The notes beneath the pieces are model-generated. The model did no database searches and was not told where the DNA came from. It worked only from the letters and a program-made list of their open reading frames with translations. From Deinococcus sedimenti (GTDB lineage Bacteria; Deinococcota; Deinococci; Deinococcales; Deinococcaceae), in the NCBI RefSeq assembly GCF_014648135.1, contig NZ_BMQN01000018.1, positions 1-50,343 on the forward strand: a stretch of DNA of 50,343 nucleotides, in the 5' to 3' direction. The number at the start of each line of letters is the position of its first letter. Position 1 is the first letter of the stretch. This document shows positions 17,066 to 25,560 of this stretch, piece after piece. Both the position numbers and the translations under genes were made by a program.

Positions 17066-17968
17066 ATGGACTTCACGTTTATTTCCGGTCAGCTGTTCAC
17101 GGGTCTGTCGGTGGGCAGCATCCTGCTGCTGGCCGCGCTGGGCCTCGCACTGAGCTTCGGGCTGATGCGCGTGATCAACATGGCGCACGGCGAATTCCTG
17201 ATGGTCGGCGGATACCTCACGTACCTCGCGGCGCAGTGGGCCGGGCCAACCCTGGGCGACGCGTGGCTGTGGGCAGCGTTCCCGCTGGCGTTCCTGGGCG
17301 CGGCCCTGCTGGGCGCCGTCATGGAGTTCACCGTCATCCGCCGGCTGTACGGCCGCCCACTGGACACGCTGCTGGCCACGTTCGGCATCAGCCTGATCCT
17401 CCAACAGGCCGCGCGGCAACTGTTCGGCAGTACCGGCGTGCCCGTCACCGCCCCCGCGTGGCTGGGCGGCGCGCTGCAACTGGGCGACGTGACCCTGCCG
17501 TTCGTGCGGCTGTTCGTGATCGCGCTGGCGCTGATCGTGCTGGGCGGCATGTGGTGGCTGCTGAATCGCAGCCGCTTCGGCATGCACGTCCGCGCCGTGA
17601 ACCAGAACCGCGAGATGGCGGCCGCGCTCGGCGTGAACACCCGCTCGCTGGACCTGCTGGTGTTCGCGCTCGGCGCGGGCGTGGCGGGCGTGGCGGGCGT
17701 GGGCCTCGCCCTGATCGCCCCGGTGAACCCCACGGTGGGCGCGGCGTACATCGTGAACGCCTTCCTGGTGGTCGTGGTGGGCGGCGTGGGCAGCGTGCTG
17801 GGCGGCGCGGTCGCGGCCGTGCTGCTGGGCTTCGTGACCGCGCTGGCCGAGGGCTTCACGAGCGTCAGTCTCGCGCAGGCGATCCTGCTCGTCCTCATCG
17901 TGGCGTTCCTGCAGTGGAAACCGCGCGGCCTGATTCCCACGAAATCACGGGCACTGGAGGAAGCGTGA
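17066..17968 (+). CDS. urtB: Urea ABC transporter permease UrtB
   Basis: A 300-residue LivH-type permease with about eight hydrophobic segments. It carries the family stretches FGLMRVINMAHGEFLMVGGY and FGMHVRAVNQNREMAAALGV (cytosolic loop contacting the ATPases). The start MDFTFISGQL follows GAGGAGGG and is preferred over an upstream in-frame start. It lies 77 bp after urtA, and its stop overlaps the urtC start (TGATG). Confidence 0.95.
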   Translation: MDFTFISGQLFTGLSVGSILLLAALGLALSFGLMRVINMAHGEFLMVGGYLTYLAAQWAGPTLGDAWLWAAFPLAFLGAALLGAVMEFTVIRRLYGRPLDTLLATFGISLILQQAARQLFGSTGVPVTAPAWLGGALQLGDVTLPFVRLFVIALALIVLGGMWWLLNRSRFGMHVRAVNQNREMAAALGVNTRSLDLLVFALGAGVAGVAGVGLALIAPVNPTVGAAYIVNAFLVVVVGGVGSVLGGAVAAVLLGFVTALAEGFTSVSLAQAILLVLIVAFLQWKPRGLIPTKSRALEEA

Positions 17969-19041
17969 TGAAGCTGTCTACCTCCACCATGGCCGTGATC
18001 GCCGTGCTGATCGCCCTGGCGTTCGCGCCGCTGTACCTGGGCGCGTACCCGCTCACGCTGCTGGGGCGGGTGCTGGCGCTGTCCATCGCGGCGGTCGGCG
18101 TCATGGTCGTGTGGGGCCGCGCGGGCATCCTGAGCCTGGGGCAGGGCCTGTTCTTCGGGCTGGGCGGGTACGCGCTCGCCATGCACCTGAAACTCGTGGC
18201 GACCCCCAGGGGCGAACTGCCGGACTTCATGCTGTACAACGGCGTGGAGGCATTGCCCTGGTTCTGGGCGCCGTTCGCGAGCGCGCCGTTCGCGCTGGCG
18301 ATGGTGCTGATCTTCCCGGCAGCGGCGGCCGGACTGGTCGCGTGGCTGATGTTCCGCCGCCGGATCACCGGCGTGTACGTGAGCATCATCACGCAGGCGC
18401 TGCTGCTGGCGTTCGTGACCTGGCTGAACGGCTCGCAGGGCCTGACGAGCGGCACGAACGGCATCACGGACTTCCAGACGTTCCTGGGCGTGAACCTGCG
18501 CGGCCCGGACGTGGCGAACGGCCTGTACTGGGTGACGCTGCTGTTCGTGGCGCTCGCGCTGGGCGGCACGGCGCTGTTGCTGCGCACGCCGTTCGGGGCG
18601 ATTCTGACCGCCATCCGCGACAACGAGAACCGCACGCGCTTCCTGGGTTTCAACCCGGCGGCGTTCAAGATCGCGGCGTTCATGCTGGGCGGCCTGCTCG
18701 CCGGCGTGTCCGGCGCGCTGTACACGCTGCACCTGGGCACCATCTCGCCCGCCATGATCGGCACGGCGTTCAGCATCGAACTCGTCGTGTGGGTCGCGCT
18801 GGGCGGCCGCGCCAGCCTGATCGGCGCTGCGGCCGGGCTGGTGCTGGGGCAACTCGCGAAAGACCGGATCTCCAGCGCCGCGCCGGACGCGTGGCTGTAC
18901 GTCATGGGGTCGCTGTTCGTGCTGGTCGTGCTGGTGATGCCGCAGGGCGTGGCCGGACTGATCCGGAACCGCCGCCGCGCGCCCGCGCCCGCGCCCGTGC
19001 CCCAGAACCCGGTCACACGCGAGGTGAGCGATGCCGTCTGA
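17968..19041 (+). CDS. urtC: Urea ABC transporter permease UrtC
   Basis: A 357-residue LivM-type permease. Recognisable parts: VWGRAGILSLGQGLFFGLGG, MHLKLVATPRGELPDFM, the long ITGVYVSIITQALLLAF helix, and the ATPase-contact loop LLRTPFGAILTAIRDNENRT. The start overlaps the urtB stop by one base. The proline/alanine tail (APAPAPVPQNP) is unusual but harmless. It overlaps urtD by 11 bp. Confidence 0.95.
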   Translation: MKLSTSTMAVIAVLIALAFAPLYLGAYPLTLLGRVLALSIAAVGVMVVWGRAGILSLGQGLFFGLGGYALAMHLKLVATPRGELPDFMLYNGVEALPWFWAPFASAPFALAMVLIFPAAAAGLVAWLMFRRRITGVYVSIITQALLLAFVTWLNGSQGLTSGTNGITDFQTFLGVNLRGPDVANGLYWVTLLFVALALGGTALLLRTPFGAILTAIRDNENRTRFLGFNPAAFKIAAFMLGGLLAGVSGALYTLHLGTISPAMIGTAFSIELVVWVALGGRASLIGAAAGLVLGQLAKDRISSAAPDAWLYVMGSLFVLVVLVMPQGVAGLIRNRRRAPAPAPVPQNPVTREVSDAV

Positions 19042-19801
19042 CACCCATGAAGCGCTGCTGGACGTGCGGGACATCACGGTGTCCTTCGACGGCTTCAAGG
19101 CCATCACCAACCTCAGCCTCAGTGTCCCGAAGGGCAGCCTGCGCGTGCTGATCGGCCCGAACGGAGCGGGCAAGAGCACGCTGCTCGACACCGTGATCGG
19201 CAAGGTGCGGCCCGACACCGGCGAGGTGCGCTTCGCCGGGCAGGTCATCTCGAAGTTGCCGGAGCACCGCATCGCTGCTCTCGGCATCTGCCGCAAGTTC
19301 CAGGCGCCCGGCGTGCTGGAAGGCCTGAGCGTCCGCGAGAACCTGCTGCTCACCGCCCGCCGCGACAAGGGCGTGCTGGGCATCCTGAAGGCCCCCACCC
19401 GCGCCGAACAGGACCGCGCCGACGAGCTGCTGCACCTGACCGGCCTGACCGCGCGGGCCGATGTGCCCGCCGCCTCGCTGGCGCACGGCGAGAAGCAGTG
19501 GCTGGAGATCGGTATGGTCGTCGCCGCCGACCCGCAACTGCTGCTGCTGGACGAACCCACCGCCGGCATGACCGCGCAGGAGACCGCGCAGACCGCCGCG
19601 CTCATCCACACCCTGGCCGGGCGGCACACCGTGCTCGTCATCGACCACGACATGCATTTCGTGGAACTGCTGGACGCGCCGATCACGGTGCTGCACCAGG
19701 GACAGGTGTTCCGCGAGGGCGACCTGCACACCCTGCGCGCCGACCCGGACGTCATGGAGATCTACCTGGGAAGACCCAGGGAGCTGATGGCGCATGGCTG
19801 A
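19031..19801 (+). CDS. urtD: Urea ABC transporter ATPase UrtD
   Basis: A 256-residue LivG-type ATPase. Walker A is GPNGAGKST, the Q-loop region CRKFQAPGVLEGLSVRENL, Walker B LLLLDEPTAGM, and the H-loop VIDHDMHFVE. The signature motif reads LAHGEKQWLEIG rather than LSGGQ, which is normal for UrtD. The start overlaps urtC, showing translation coupling. Confidence 0.95.
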   Translation: MPSDTHEALLDVRDITVSFDGFKAITNLSLSVPKGSLRVLIGPNGAGKSTLLDTVIGKVRPDTGEVRFAGQVISKLPEHRIAALGICRKFQAPGVLEGLSVRENLLLTARRDKGVLGILKAPTRAEQDRADELLHLTGLTARADVPAASLAHGEKQWLEIGMVVAADPQLLLLDEPTAGMTAQETAQTAALIHTLAGRHTVLVIDHDMHFVELLDAPITVLHQGQVFREGDLHTLRADPDVMEIYLGRPRELMAHG

Positions 19802-19876
19802 ACGCGGAAAGCTCCTCCCGCAGCTGTCGGCCTTCTGCCATCCGCTTGCTGCCATCCGCCCTTCAAAGGAGCCCCC

Positions 19877-20581
19877 ATGCTGAAACTGGAAGGCGTGACC
19901 GCCGCGTACGGGCAGAGCCCCGTGCTGTTCGGCATCGACCTGGAAATCGCGGACGCCGAGGCCGTCACCCTGATCGGCCGCAACGGCGTGGGCAAGACCA
20001 CCCTGCTGCGCGCCATCACCGGCCTGCACCCGGTCACGGGCGGCGGCGTGCGCCTGAACGGCGCGCAGGTCGAGCGGGAAGCCGCGTTCACCCGCGCCCG
20101 CAGCGGGCTCGCGTACGTGCCGCAGGGGCGCGGCCTGTTCGGGCACCTGACCGTCGAGGAGAACCTCCTGATGGGCCTCCCGGCACTGTCGGGCCGCGCC
20201 ACCGCGAAACGCGAGATTCCGGACCTCGTGTACGACCTCTTTCCCATCTGCCGCGACATGGCCGGCCGCCGCGCCGGAAACCTGTCGGGCGGGCAGCAGC
20301 AGCAGGTCGCCATCGGCCGCGCCCTGGTCACGCAGCCACGCTACCTGCTGCTCGACGAACCCACCGAGGGCATCCAGCCGAGCGTCGTGCAGGAGATTGA
20401 GGTGGCCCTGACCCGCATCCGCACCGAACTGCGCGTCGCCGTCCTCCTCGTCGAGCAGTACCTGGACTTCGCGTGGTCGTTCGCGGACCGCTACTACGTC
20501 ATGCAAAAGGGCCGGATCGTCGAGACCGGCGCCACCGCCGACACGCCGGCCCACGCCGTGCAGCGCTACCTGGGGGTGTAA
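19877..20581 (+). CDS. urtE: Urea ABC transporter ATPase UrtE
   Basis: A 234-residue LivF-type ATPase. Walker A is GRNGVGKTTLL, the Q-loop YVPQGRGLFGHLTVEENLL, the signature LSGGQQQQVAIGRAL, Walker B YLLLDEPTEGIQPS, and the H-loop region AVLLVEQYLDFA. It lies 75 bp after urtD, a longer gap than elsewhere in the operon; AAAGGAG precedes the ATG. A strong hairpin follows the gene. Confidence 0.95.
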   Translation: MLKLEGVTAAYGQSPVLFGIDLEIADAEAVTLIGRNGVGKTTLLRAITGLHPVTGGGVRLNGAQVEREAAFTRARSGLAYVPQGRGLFGHLTVEENLLMGLPALSGRATAKREIPDLVYDLFPICRDMAGRRAGNLSGGQQQQVAIGRALVTQPRYLLLDEPTEGIQPSVVQEIEVALTRIRTELRVAVLLVEQYLDFAWSFADRYYVMQKGRIVETGATADTPAHAVQRYLGV

Positions 20582-20595
20582 AGGCGGCCGCGCGG

Positions 20596-20634
20596 GGGTG
20601 GGGAGGCGCAGGAGGGGGCTGCGCTTCCCCACCC
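20596..20634. terminator. Bidirectional hairpin terminator between urtE and the next convergent gene
   Basis: GGGTGGGGAGGCGCA at 20596-20610 pairs with TGCGCTTCCCCACCC at 20620-20634 over 15 bp with one G-U pair and a 9-nt loop. It sits 15 bp after the urtE stop and 40 bp before the stop of the convergent minus-strand gene. No clean U-run follows, which is common in very GC-rich genomes. Confidence 0.7.
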
Positions 20635-20674
20635 ACACCAGACGTGAGGTGGGGCGCCGGGGCGGCGTCCGTGG

Positions 20675-21313
20675 TCAGTTCCCGGAAGGTGGCGTGGCGC
20701 CCGTCCAGGTGGCCCGCAGCGCGTCGGGCAGGCGTGCCGTCAGCGGCTCGTTCGCGTACAGGTCGCACACCCACGAGTTCTCGATGATGTTGCCCGCGGA
20801 CCAGGACGGGAGCGTGTCGCCGCTGTTCGTCTCGATCTGCAGTGGAATGCGCGTGCCGTCCGGCGCCGTGAAGGTGACGGGGATGCTGGGGCAGACACTC
20901 TCGCCGGGACGCAGGAGGCCCGCGCTGGGAATCCGGCCGATCTGCGCCCCCTCGGCGTTCAGCACGGTCACGGGGCCCACGTTGCTCGCCTGATCGGCCA
21001 CCAGGGTCCGGGCGCGCAGGTGCTCGCCGAAGCGCACGCCGAACACGGCGCACATCAGCACGCAGAGCAGCAGCGCGGCGCTCCAGGGCCGGTTCGGGCG
21101 CGTCCTGGCCGCCGGGCCTTCGCGGACCAGTCGCGCTGGGCGGTACCCGCTCAGGGGGCGGGCGAGCCGTTCGCGCCGGGTGCCGCTGCCGTCGGTCGCG
21201 ATCAGGGCCGCGAGGTAGAGGGGCAGGGTCGTGATCTGCGCGAGCAGCACGTTGATGACGCCGTTGCGGCCCGGATCGGTGTACAGGGCCGCGACACTGA
21301 ACACCACCGGCAC
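20675..21313 (-). CDS. Membrane protein, unknown function
   Basis: A 212-residue product with two hydrophobic segments: one near the N-terminus (NVLLAQITTLPLYLAALIA) and one at about residues 77-92 (SAALLLCVLMCAVFGV). An extracytoplasmic C-terminal domain contains two Cys (GESVCPSIPV and NSWVCDLYAN). The start (GTG 21313) is weak; the frame is open a little further upstream. No family is recognised. Confidence 0.55.
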   Translation of the reverse strand: MPVVFSVAALYTDPGRNGVINVLLAQITTLPLYLAALIATDGSGTRRERLARPLSGYRPARLVREGPAARTRPNRPWSAALLLCVLMCAVFGVRFGEHLRARTLVADQASNVGPVTVLNAEGAQIGRIPSAGLLRPGESVCPSIPVTFTAPDGTRIPLQIETNSGDTLPSWSAGNIIENSWVCDLYANEPLTARLPDALRATWTGATPPSGN

Positions 21314-21364
21314 TGCTGCCGCAGGTGCGTGATCTGCTTCAACTCCAAGCGCACGCGGTGTTCC

Positions 21365-21868
21365 TCAGCATCCAGGACGGCCCGGGCGACCGCGCTGGGC
21401 TCCTCGAGGGGTGGGTGCAGTTCCGCTGCACTGGTCCCGGTGCGGGCCGGTGCGGGTCTGCGTGTTCACGGCCCGGATGTACGCGTCCCGCTCCCATACT
21501 GGCTTCCCATTCAGGGATGACGCGTGGTGACCGTACAGGCCCGCGAACCGCGCGCGTTCGCGGGCATTCAGCACCGTAGAGAATGGCCCGAAGACGGCGT
21601 GCAGGACCTGCTCCTCGCTGGCCTTACAGAGGGTGCCGAGGTCCTGCCCCTGGGCGTTCCAGAGGTGATCATCATGGAGGCTGTACGCCGTGAAGGCCCC
21701 GTCCCCTTCAGGCGCATGAAGGAGCTGAGCGAGGTCAGGAGCGGTCAGGAGCTCCCTGAGCTCAATGGTGAGGCCCGCATGGTCTGGGGCGTGTCCAGGC
21801 AGGGTGAGGTCGTCATGCCCGGCCTCAAGGGCGGCGATCAAGGCGGCCTGCAGCGTCGGGAAGATCAT
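21365..21868 (-). CDS. Hypothetical cytosolic protein
   Basis: A 167-residue product starting MIFPTLQAALIAALEAGHDD, with GGAGG 6 nt before the ATG. The first 135 residues look protein-like (LTIELRELLTAPDLAQLL, ASEEQVLHAVFGPFSTVL); the last 30 are Arg/Pro/Gly-rich and may be out of frame relative to the ancestral gene. An HNH-like gene fragment lies just upstream. Function unknown. Confidence 0.55.
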   Translation of the reverse strand: MIFPTLQAALIAALEAGHDDLTLPGHAPDHAGLTIELRELLTAPDLAQLLHAPEGDGAFTAYSLHDDHLWNAQGQDLGTLCKASEEQVLHAVFGPFSTVLNARERARFAGLYGHHASSLNGKPVWERDAYIRAVNTQTRTGPHRDQCSGTAPTPRGAQRGRPGRPGC

Positions 21869-21880
21869 CTGGCCTCCAGG

Positions 21881-22018
21881 TTACGGCGCGTACCCCCACC
21901 GTTCATGGCACGCCACCGGATGCGCCTCACCCCGCCCGCCACACACCTCACAGCGGTACCGCGCCACCCGAGGACACCACCGGAATAAAACAGCGTACGA
22001 GTCGTCCCCCCAGTGTCC
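21881..22018 (-). pseudogene. HNH-like zinc-knuckle protein fragment
   Basis: On the minus strand the frame reads YRCEVCGGRGEAHPVACHER then WGYAP and stops. Intact proteins of the HNH-like type I recall carry CEVCGGRG..HPVECHE.W.Y followed by a second C..C..H segment. Here the second half is missing, and the N-terminal side (SYAVLFRWCPRVA) is short and unlike the family. It is best read as a decayed fragment just upstream of the 21365-21868 gene. Confidence 0.4.
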
Positions 22019-22157
22019 CCCGCACCCGGGTGACCGAACGTACGACATTGGGGAATGTCCGGCTCCAGCTGGCAGGGCCCTCCCCGTCGGTGTGGCCCCG
22101 CAGCGGCCCGTGGCAGATGTGGACACGTACAGGCCCCCGTGATGACACAGTAGGCGC

Positions 22158-22844
22158 ATGCCCCGCTGGCACGCCTCCGTCCTCCTGATCGCCCTCATCC
22201 CCACCGCCGCCGCGGCCAAACTTGAACTCCCCGCCTTCCTGAACACCGTCGCGAGCGTCGAAGGGCAAGAGCTCCCAGGCGGACCCGAATCAGACCTGTG
22301 GTTTAACCCCCTCATCCTCCTGCCGGGGCATGACCGCCCCACCGTGCAGGACATCCCCAACGCCTACGCCCGCTGGGGTGAGCGCACCGGCGCGTTCATC
22401 GAAGTCGCCATCTGGCGCACGGTGAACGGCACGGCCACCGTCGGGGTCAACGCCGTCCAACCTCACGTACAGCTCTGCGCGGACTACCCCTGCGGGCCCG
22501 CCGCCGCCTTTCTCGGCTACGACGGCCGGCGCTACGTCCAGCCCGGAGCCGACACCGATGACATCGTGGACGCGTGCAGTGGTCTGCTCCGCCCTCCGGA
22601 CCCCACGGACCCGCCTGCCCTCACGCGGGCCCTGCAGGCCGCGCAGGCCAGGGTCAAGACCTATCAACCCTTGCGGCTTGGCCGCGGGCCTGTCTCGGTC
22701 ATGTGCGTCTTCCCCCAGCACGGCACCACCATCACCGTCGCCGTCCTGAACACAGAAGTCACCTCCCGGGGCCGCGTCCTGCCGCTCTACTACTTCCGCT
22801 TCGACAAGGTCCGGGGCACGTTCACGCCCAGCGCCCAACCGTGA
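22158..22844 (+). CDS. Secreted hypothetical protein
   Basis: A 228-residue product. It has a short signal peptide (MPRWHASVLLIALIPTAAAA), then a Trp/Pro-containing domain with paired Cys (LCADYPCGP) and a later Cys pair region (VDACSG, SVMCVFP) that may form disulfides. No known domain. It opens a run of exported or membrane proteins on this part of the map. Confidence 0.65.
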   Translation: MPRWHASVLLIALIPTAAAAKLELPAFLNTVASVEGQELPGGPESDLWFNPLILLPGHDRPTVQDIPNAYARWGERTGAFIEVAIWRTVNGTATVGVNAVQPHVQLCADYPCGPAAAFLGYDGRRYVQPGADTDDIVDACSGLLRPPDPTDPPALTRALQAAQARVKTYQPLRLGRGPVSVMCVFPQHGTTITVAVLNTEVTSRGRVLPLYYFRFDKVRGTFTPSAQP

Positions 22845-23012
22845 CACCCGCGTGCGGATCTGCTCGGCAGGCGGCGGGGAGACTACTCAGTCGCTCAGAC
22901 GCCATGACCTGAGGTGGCGCATCAGGCGCTACAGCCATTGTCAACCCACCGCCCGCATCAACGGTGCTGACATGCGGTGTAGAGCCGCTCACCCATCCCG
23001 TACCGTGCGGTC

Positions 23013-23879
23013 ATGCGTGTTCATCCTGGCGGGTGCCTCCTCACCGTCCTTGCGCTGCTCGCCCTGCCGGTCCTCACGATCGCCTGGTTTGCCGTGCTGT
23101 TCTTCGGCGGGTTCAACGACAATGGTGATCCGGGGGCTGCGGCAAGCATTTCGCGCCTCTTGGACACCATCAAGATCCTGGGCAACGTCGCTCTGGCCCT
23201 GGCGGCCCTGGGCGCGGTCTGGGCCGTCGGCTTCCCACTCTGGCGGAACCGGGCAGGGAAGGGACCGACGCCTCCCGTACCTGGCACGGCACCCAGCGGG
23301 TCGGGAGCAGCGGGGCCACCCCAGCGGGCGCGCCCGAGCGGCATGCCCATCCAGAAAGCCGCGCTGGTCTTCGGCGGCCTGCTCATCGCTGGCGTCACCC
23401 TCCCGGTCGGGTGCTTCAAGGTCATGGCGTTCACGACCGAACTGAACACCCGCGCCACGCAGCGCGCTCAAGAGGCGAGTGCCGGGCGCGTCCTCGAACG
23501 CCTGAAGGTGGCCCTGACGCAGGACGGCGTCCTGCAGGTCATGCCTTGCCCAACCGAAGACGAGCCTACCAACCTCTACATGCTGCACGCCACGTGCTTC
23601 GCCTCAGATCAGGGCGGCCAGGCGGTCGGCGAGGCGTACGCGCGGGCCCTGACGCGCCTGAAAGTGAGTGCGCTCGAGCGGCAGGTCACGATCCAAGCGC
23701 ACGAGGGCTGGTCCACCAACTACATCGATGATCCCGAAGGCCGTGATCCCTACTTCAACGCCGTGCAGATCCGCATGGAGTACCTGAGCCGCGACGCCGA
23801 GCAGTCCCGCACGGACAGCGCGGCGTGGTGGGGCCGGCAGTCCTTCCGGACGTTCCTGGCCGTCGAGCCACTCCTGTGA
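23013..23879 (+). CDS. Membrane protein with two helices and extracytoplasmic domain
   Basis: A 288-residue product. Membrane segments lie at about residues 9-31 and 51-72, with a third hydrophobic stretch at about 114-133 (AALVFGGLLIAGVTLPVGCF). A soluble C-terminal half has three Cys (MPCPTED, ATCFASD). The start is well supported: TACCGT at 23001-23006 ends 6 nt before the ATG, so the mRNA is leaderless. Unknown function. Confidence 0.7.
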   Translation: MRVHPGGCLLTVLALLALPVLTIAWFAVLFFGGFNDNGDPGAAASISRLLDTIKILGNVALALAALGAVWAVGFPLWRNRAGKGPTPPVPGTAPSGSGAAGPPQRARPSGMPIQKAALVFGGLLIAGVTLPVGCFKVMAFTTELNTRATQRAQEASAGRVLERLKVALTQDGVLQVMPCPTEDEPTNLYMLHATCFASDQGGQAVGEAYARALTRLKVSALERQVTIQAHEGWSTNYIDDPEGRDPYFNAVQIRMEYLSRDAEQSRTDSAAWWGRQSFRTFLAVEPLL

Positions 23880-23997
23880 AGCACGGTTGAGGCGGAGGAT
23901 CGACGACCAGCGGCGCCCGGAGTTGCGGCCCGGAACATGAAGCACAGGTCGGTATCCACAAGGGCCCGCAGGGGCCAGGACGCAGGTCATGGGCGTG

Positions 23998-24537
23998 CTA
24001 TAGAAGCCGCCGTTTCGGTCTACGCCGGGTTCTCAGTTCGTTCACCACCACGCCGGTACAGAGGTCAAGTCCGTCCAGGGCTTCCAGGAAGTCCGCCGGG
24101 GGCCGGTACCCATGTGCCTCCACGTCATGAAGCACCAGGTCCGGGAAGATATACAGCAGGGTGCGTCCTGGATTCGGAATCGCATATTCAGAGCGGCCCA
24201 GCGCAACCTGCGTCGGCCACGCAAGCGCGAGGCCCGGATCGAGCACGGGTTCTTCTCCACACAAGGGGCAGGGGAGCGCCGGACCTCTCACGATATGGGT
24301 CCGGAAATCGGACGGTGCCGTGCAGGACGGGTACAGCGCCTGGAGCACATCCCTGCGGAGGGCGCCCATCATGATGACGTCGCGCAAGGTCCGCGTGACC
24401 TGCGCAGGAACGGCACCCTGCTCGAATGGAATCTCCCTCCACAGCCAGCCGACATTCCGAGTTGCGGGCTCAAAGAATGCGTACCGCGCACTCTTCGGGT
24501 CGGCCAGTCGGTATTCCTCCAGGTCCGGGTAATGCAT
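23998..24537 (-). CDS. DUF7919-like protein
   Basis: A 179-residue product starting MHYPDLEEYRLADPKSARYA. Conserved features are NVGWLWREIPFEQGAVP, PCPLCGEEPVLDP, the beta strand LGRSEYAIPNPGRTLLYIFP, and VEAHGYRPPADFLEAL. This layout matches small proteins annotated DUF7919, which look like immunity-type or self-protection proteins but have no proven function. TAGAGT ends 7 nt before the ATG (leaderless). A longer upstream frame is not supported. Confidence 0.65.
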   Translation of the reverse strand: MHYPDLEEYRLADPKSARYAFFEPATRNVGWLWREIPFEQGAVPAQVTRTLRDVIMMGALRRDVLQALYPSCTAPSDFRTHIVRGPALPCPLCGEEPVLDPGLALAWPTQVALGRSEYAIPNPGRTLLYIFPDLVLHDVEAHGYRPPADFLEALDGLDLCTGVVVNELRTRRRPKRRLL

Positions 24538-24706
24538 CCAGCTCACTCTACGGCGCACGCGTCGGGCTTCTTTCGTCCTGGGCGTGTCTGACGGTAGGCC
24601 ACGCTCGGCGAGGGGAACGCGGGTGTCCGTCCACCGGTGGGGGATATCCAGGTTGAGGGCATCACGAGGGTGCTGGTGTGGTGGACCGGGGGTCTTCAGT
24701 CGAACT

Positions 24707-25336
24707 TCAGGAGTGTCCCTGGGCTTGCGGTGGGCGCCCCTCGGTTGCTTTGGGCACTCCGCACAGCTGGAGGACATAGAAGGGCACGTTCGGGCCGCCC
24801 CACACCTGCTGCTCGTCCCGATTAATCACCCGTGCGACATACATGCCGGACGGCCGGGGCACTTCGATCGCCTCACCGGACTGCAGAACTTCCTGCAGCA
24901 GGGTTTCGTCCGCCGCGCTCAGGCCCAGCGTGAAGACCGTGCCGCGGCCGCCCGCCGACCACTCCACCGGCTGGGTCAGTCGCCGCAGCGGCCCCGGGTC
25001 AGTGGTGGGCCGTCGACGGGGCATGGGGTTGGGTGGACTACCTGGGCGCTCCGGGCGCTGGCGAGGACCGAGACGCGGCGGCTCAGGCAAATCGGACGCG
25101 GCCCGCTCGGCCTGGCCGGCCCACCGCCCCCACAGCACCAGGCTGACGCCCACGGCGGCCACGCCCCACCACACGAGGCGCACTGTGACACGCGTCTCGG
25201 GCGTGTCGGCGGGTGCCAACAGCAGCGCGCCGAACGGAATGTAAGAGAACGCGATCACACCGCCCGTCGCCAGCAGCAGGCCGCCCAGTAGGAGCAGGCC
25301 GAGGGTGATCCGTTGTTGTCCACGCCGAGCGGTCAT
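24707..25336 (-). CDS. Two-helix membrane protein, unknown function
   Basis: A 209-residue product with hydrophobic segments at about residues 10-42 and 51-68, then a Pro/Arg-rich linker (PRLGPRQRPERPGSPPNPMP) and a C-terminal globular domain with ETLLQEVLQSGEAIEVPRPSG. TAGCGT ends 6 nt before the ATG, so the start is leaderless. No family is recognised. Confidence 0.65.
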   Translation of the reverse strand: MTARRGQQRITLGLLLLGGLLLATGGVIAFSYIPFGALLLAPADTPETRVTVRLVWWGVAAVGVSLVLWGRWAGQAERAASDLPEPPRLGPRQRPERPGSPPNPMPRRRPTTDPGPLRRLTQPVEWSAGGRGTVFTLGLSAADETLLQEVLQSGEAIEVPRPSGMYVARVINRDEQQVWGGPNVPFYVLQLCGVPKATEGRPPQAQGHS

Positions 25337-25560
25337 CCCCCCACGCTACCCGGCGCGGCATGCGGACGCTGCCACAGGTGAGTCCGGATGCCGCGCCCCG
25401 TGCCGACAGGACCTCCAGCGCGCGCAGAATGGACCGCAGCACCACTTCAAGGACCCGCCCCATAGAAACCGCCCCACTCTGGAGCACCATTGGCGCAGAC
25501 GCCCACATGCTCGGTCACTCCGCGTTGACCGCTTCCGCCCGGCCTGTCACCTTGAAGGCG

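Noticed and set aside
17089..19755. An 888-codon open frame antisense to urtB, urtC and urtD
   Set aside because: It runs opposite three clear transporter genes, is Arg/Ser/Pro-rich without any domain, and arises from third-position GC bias.
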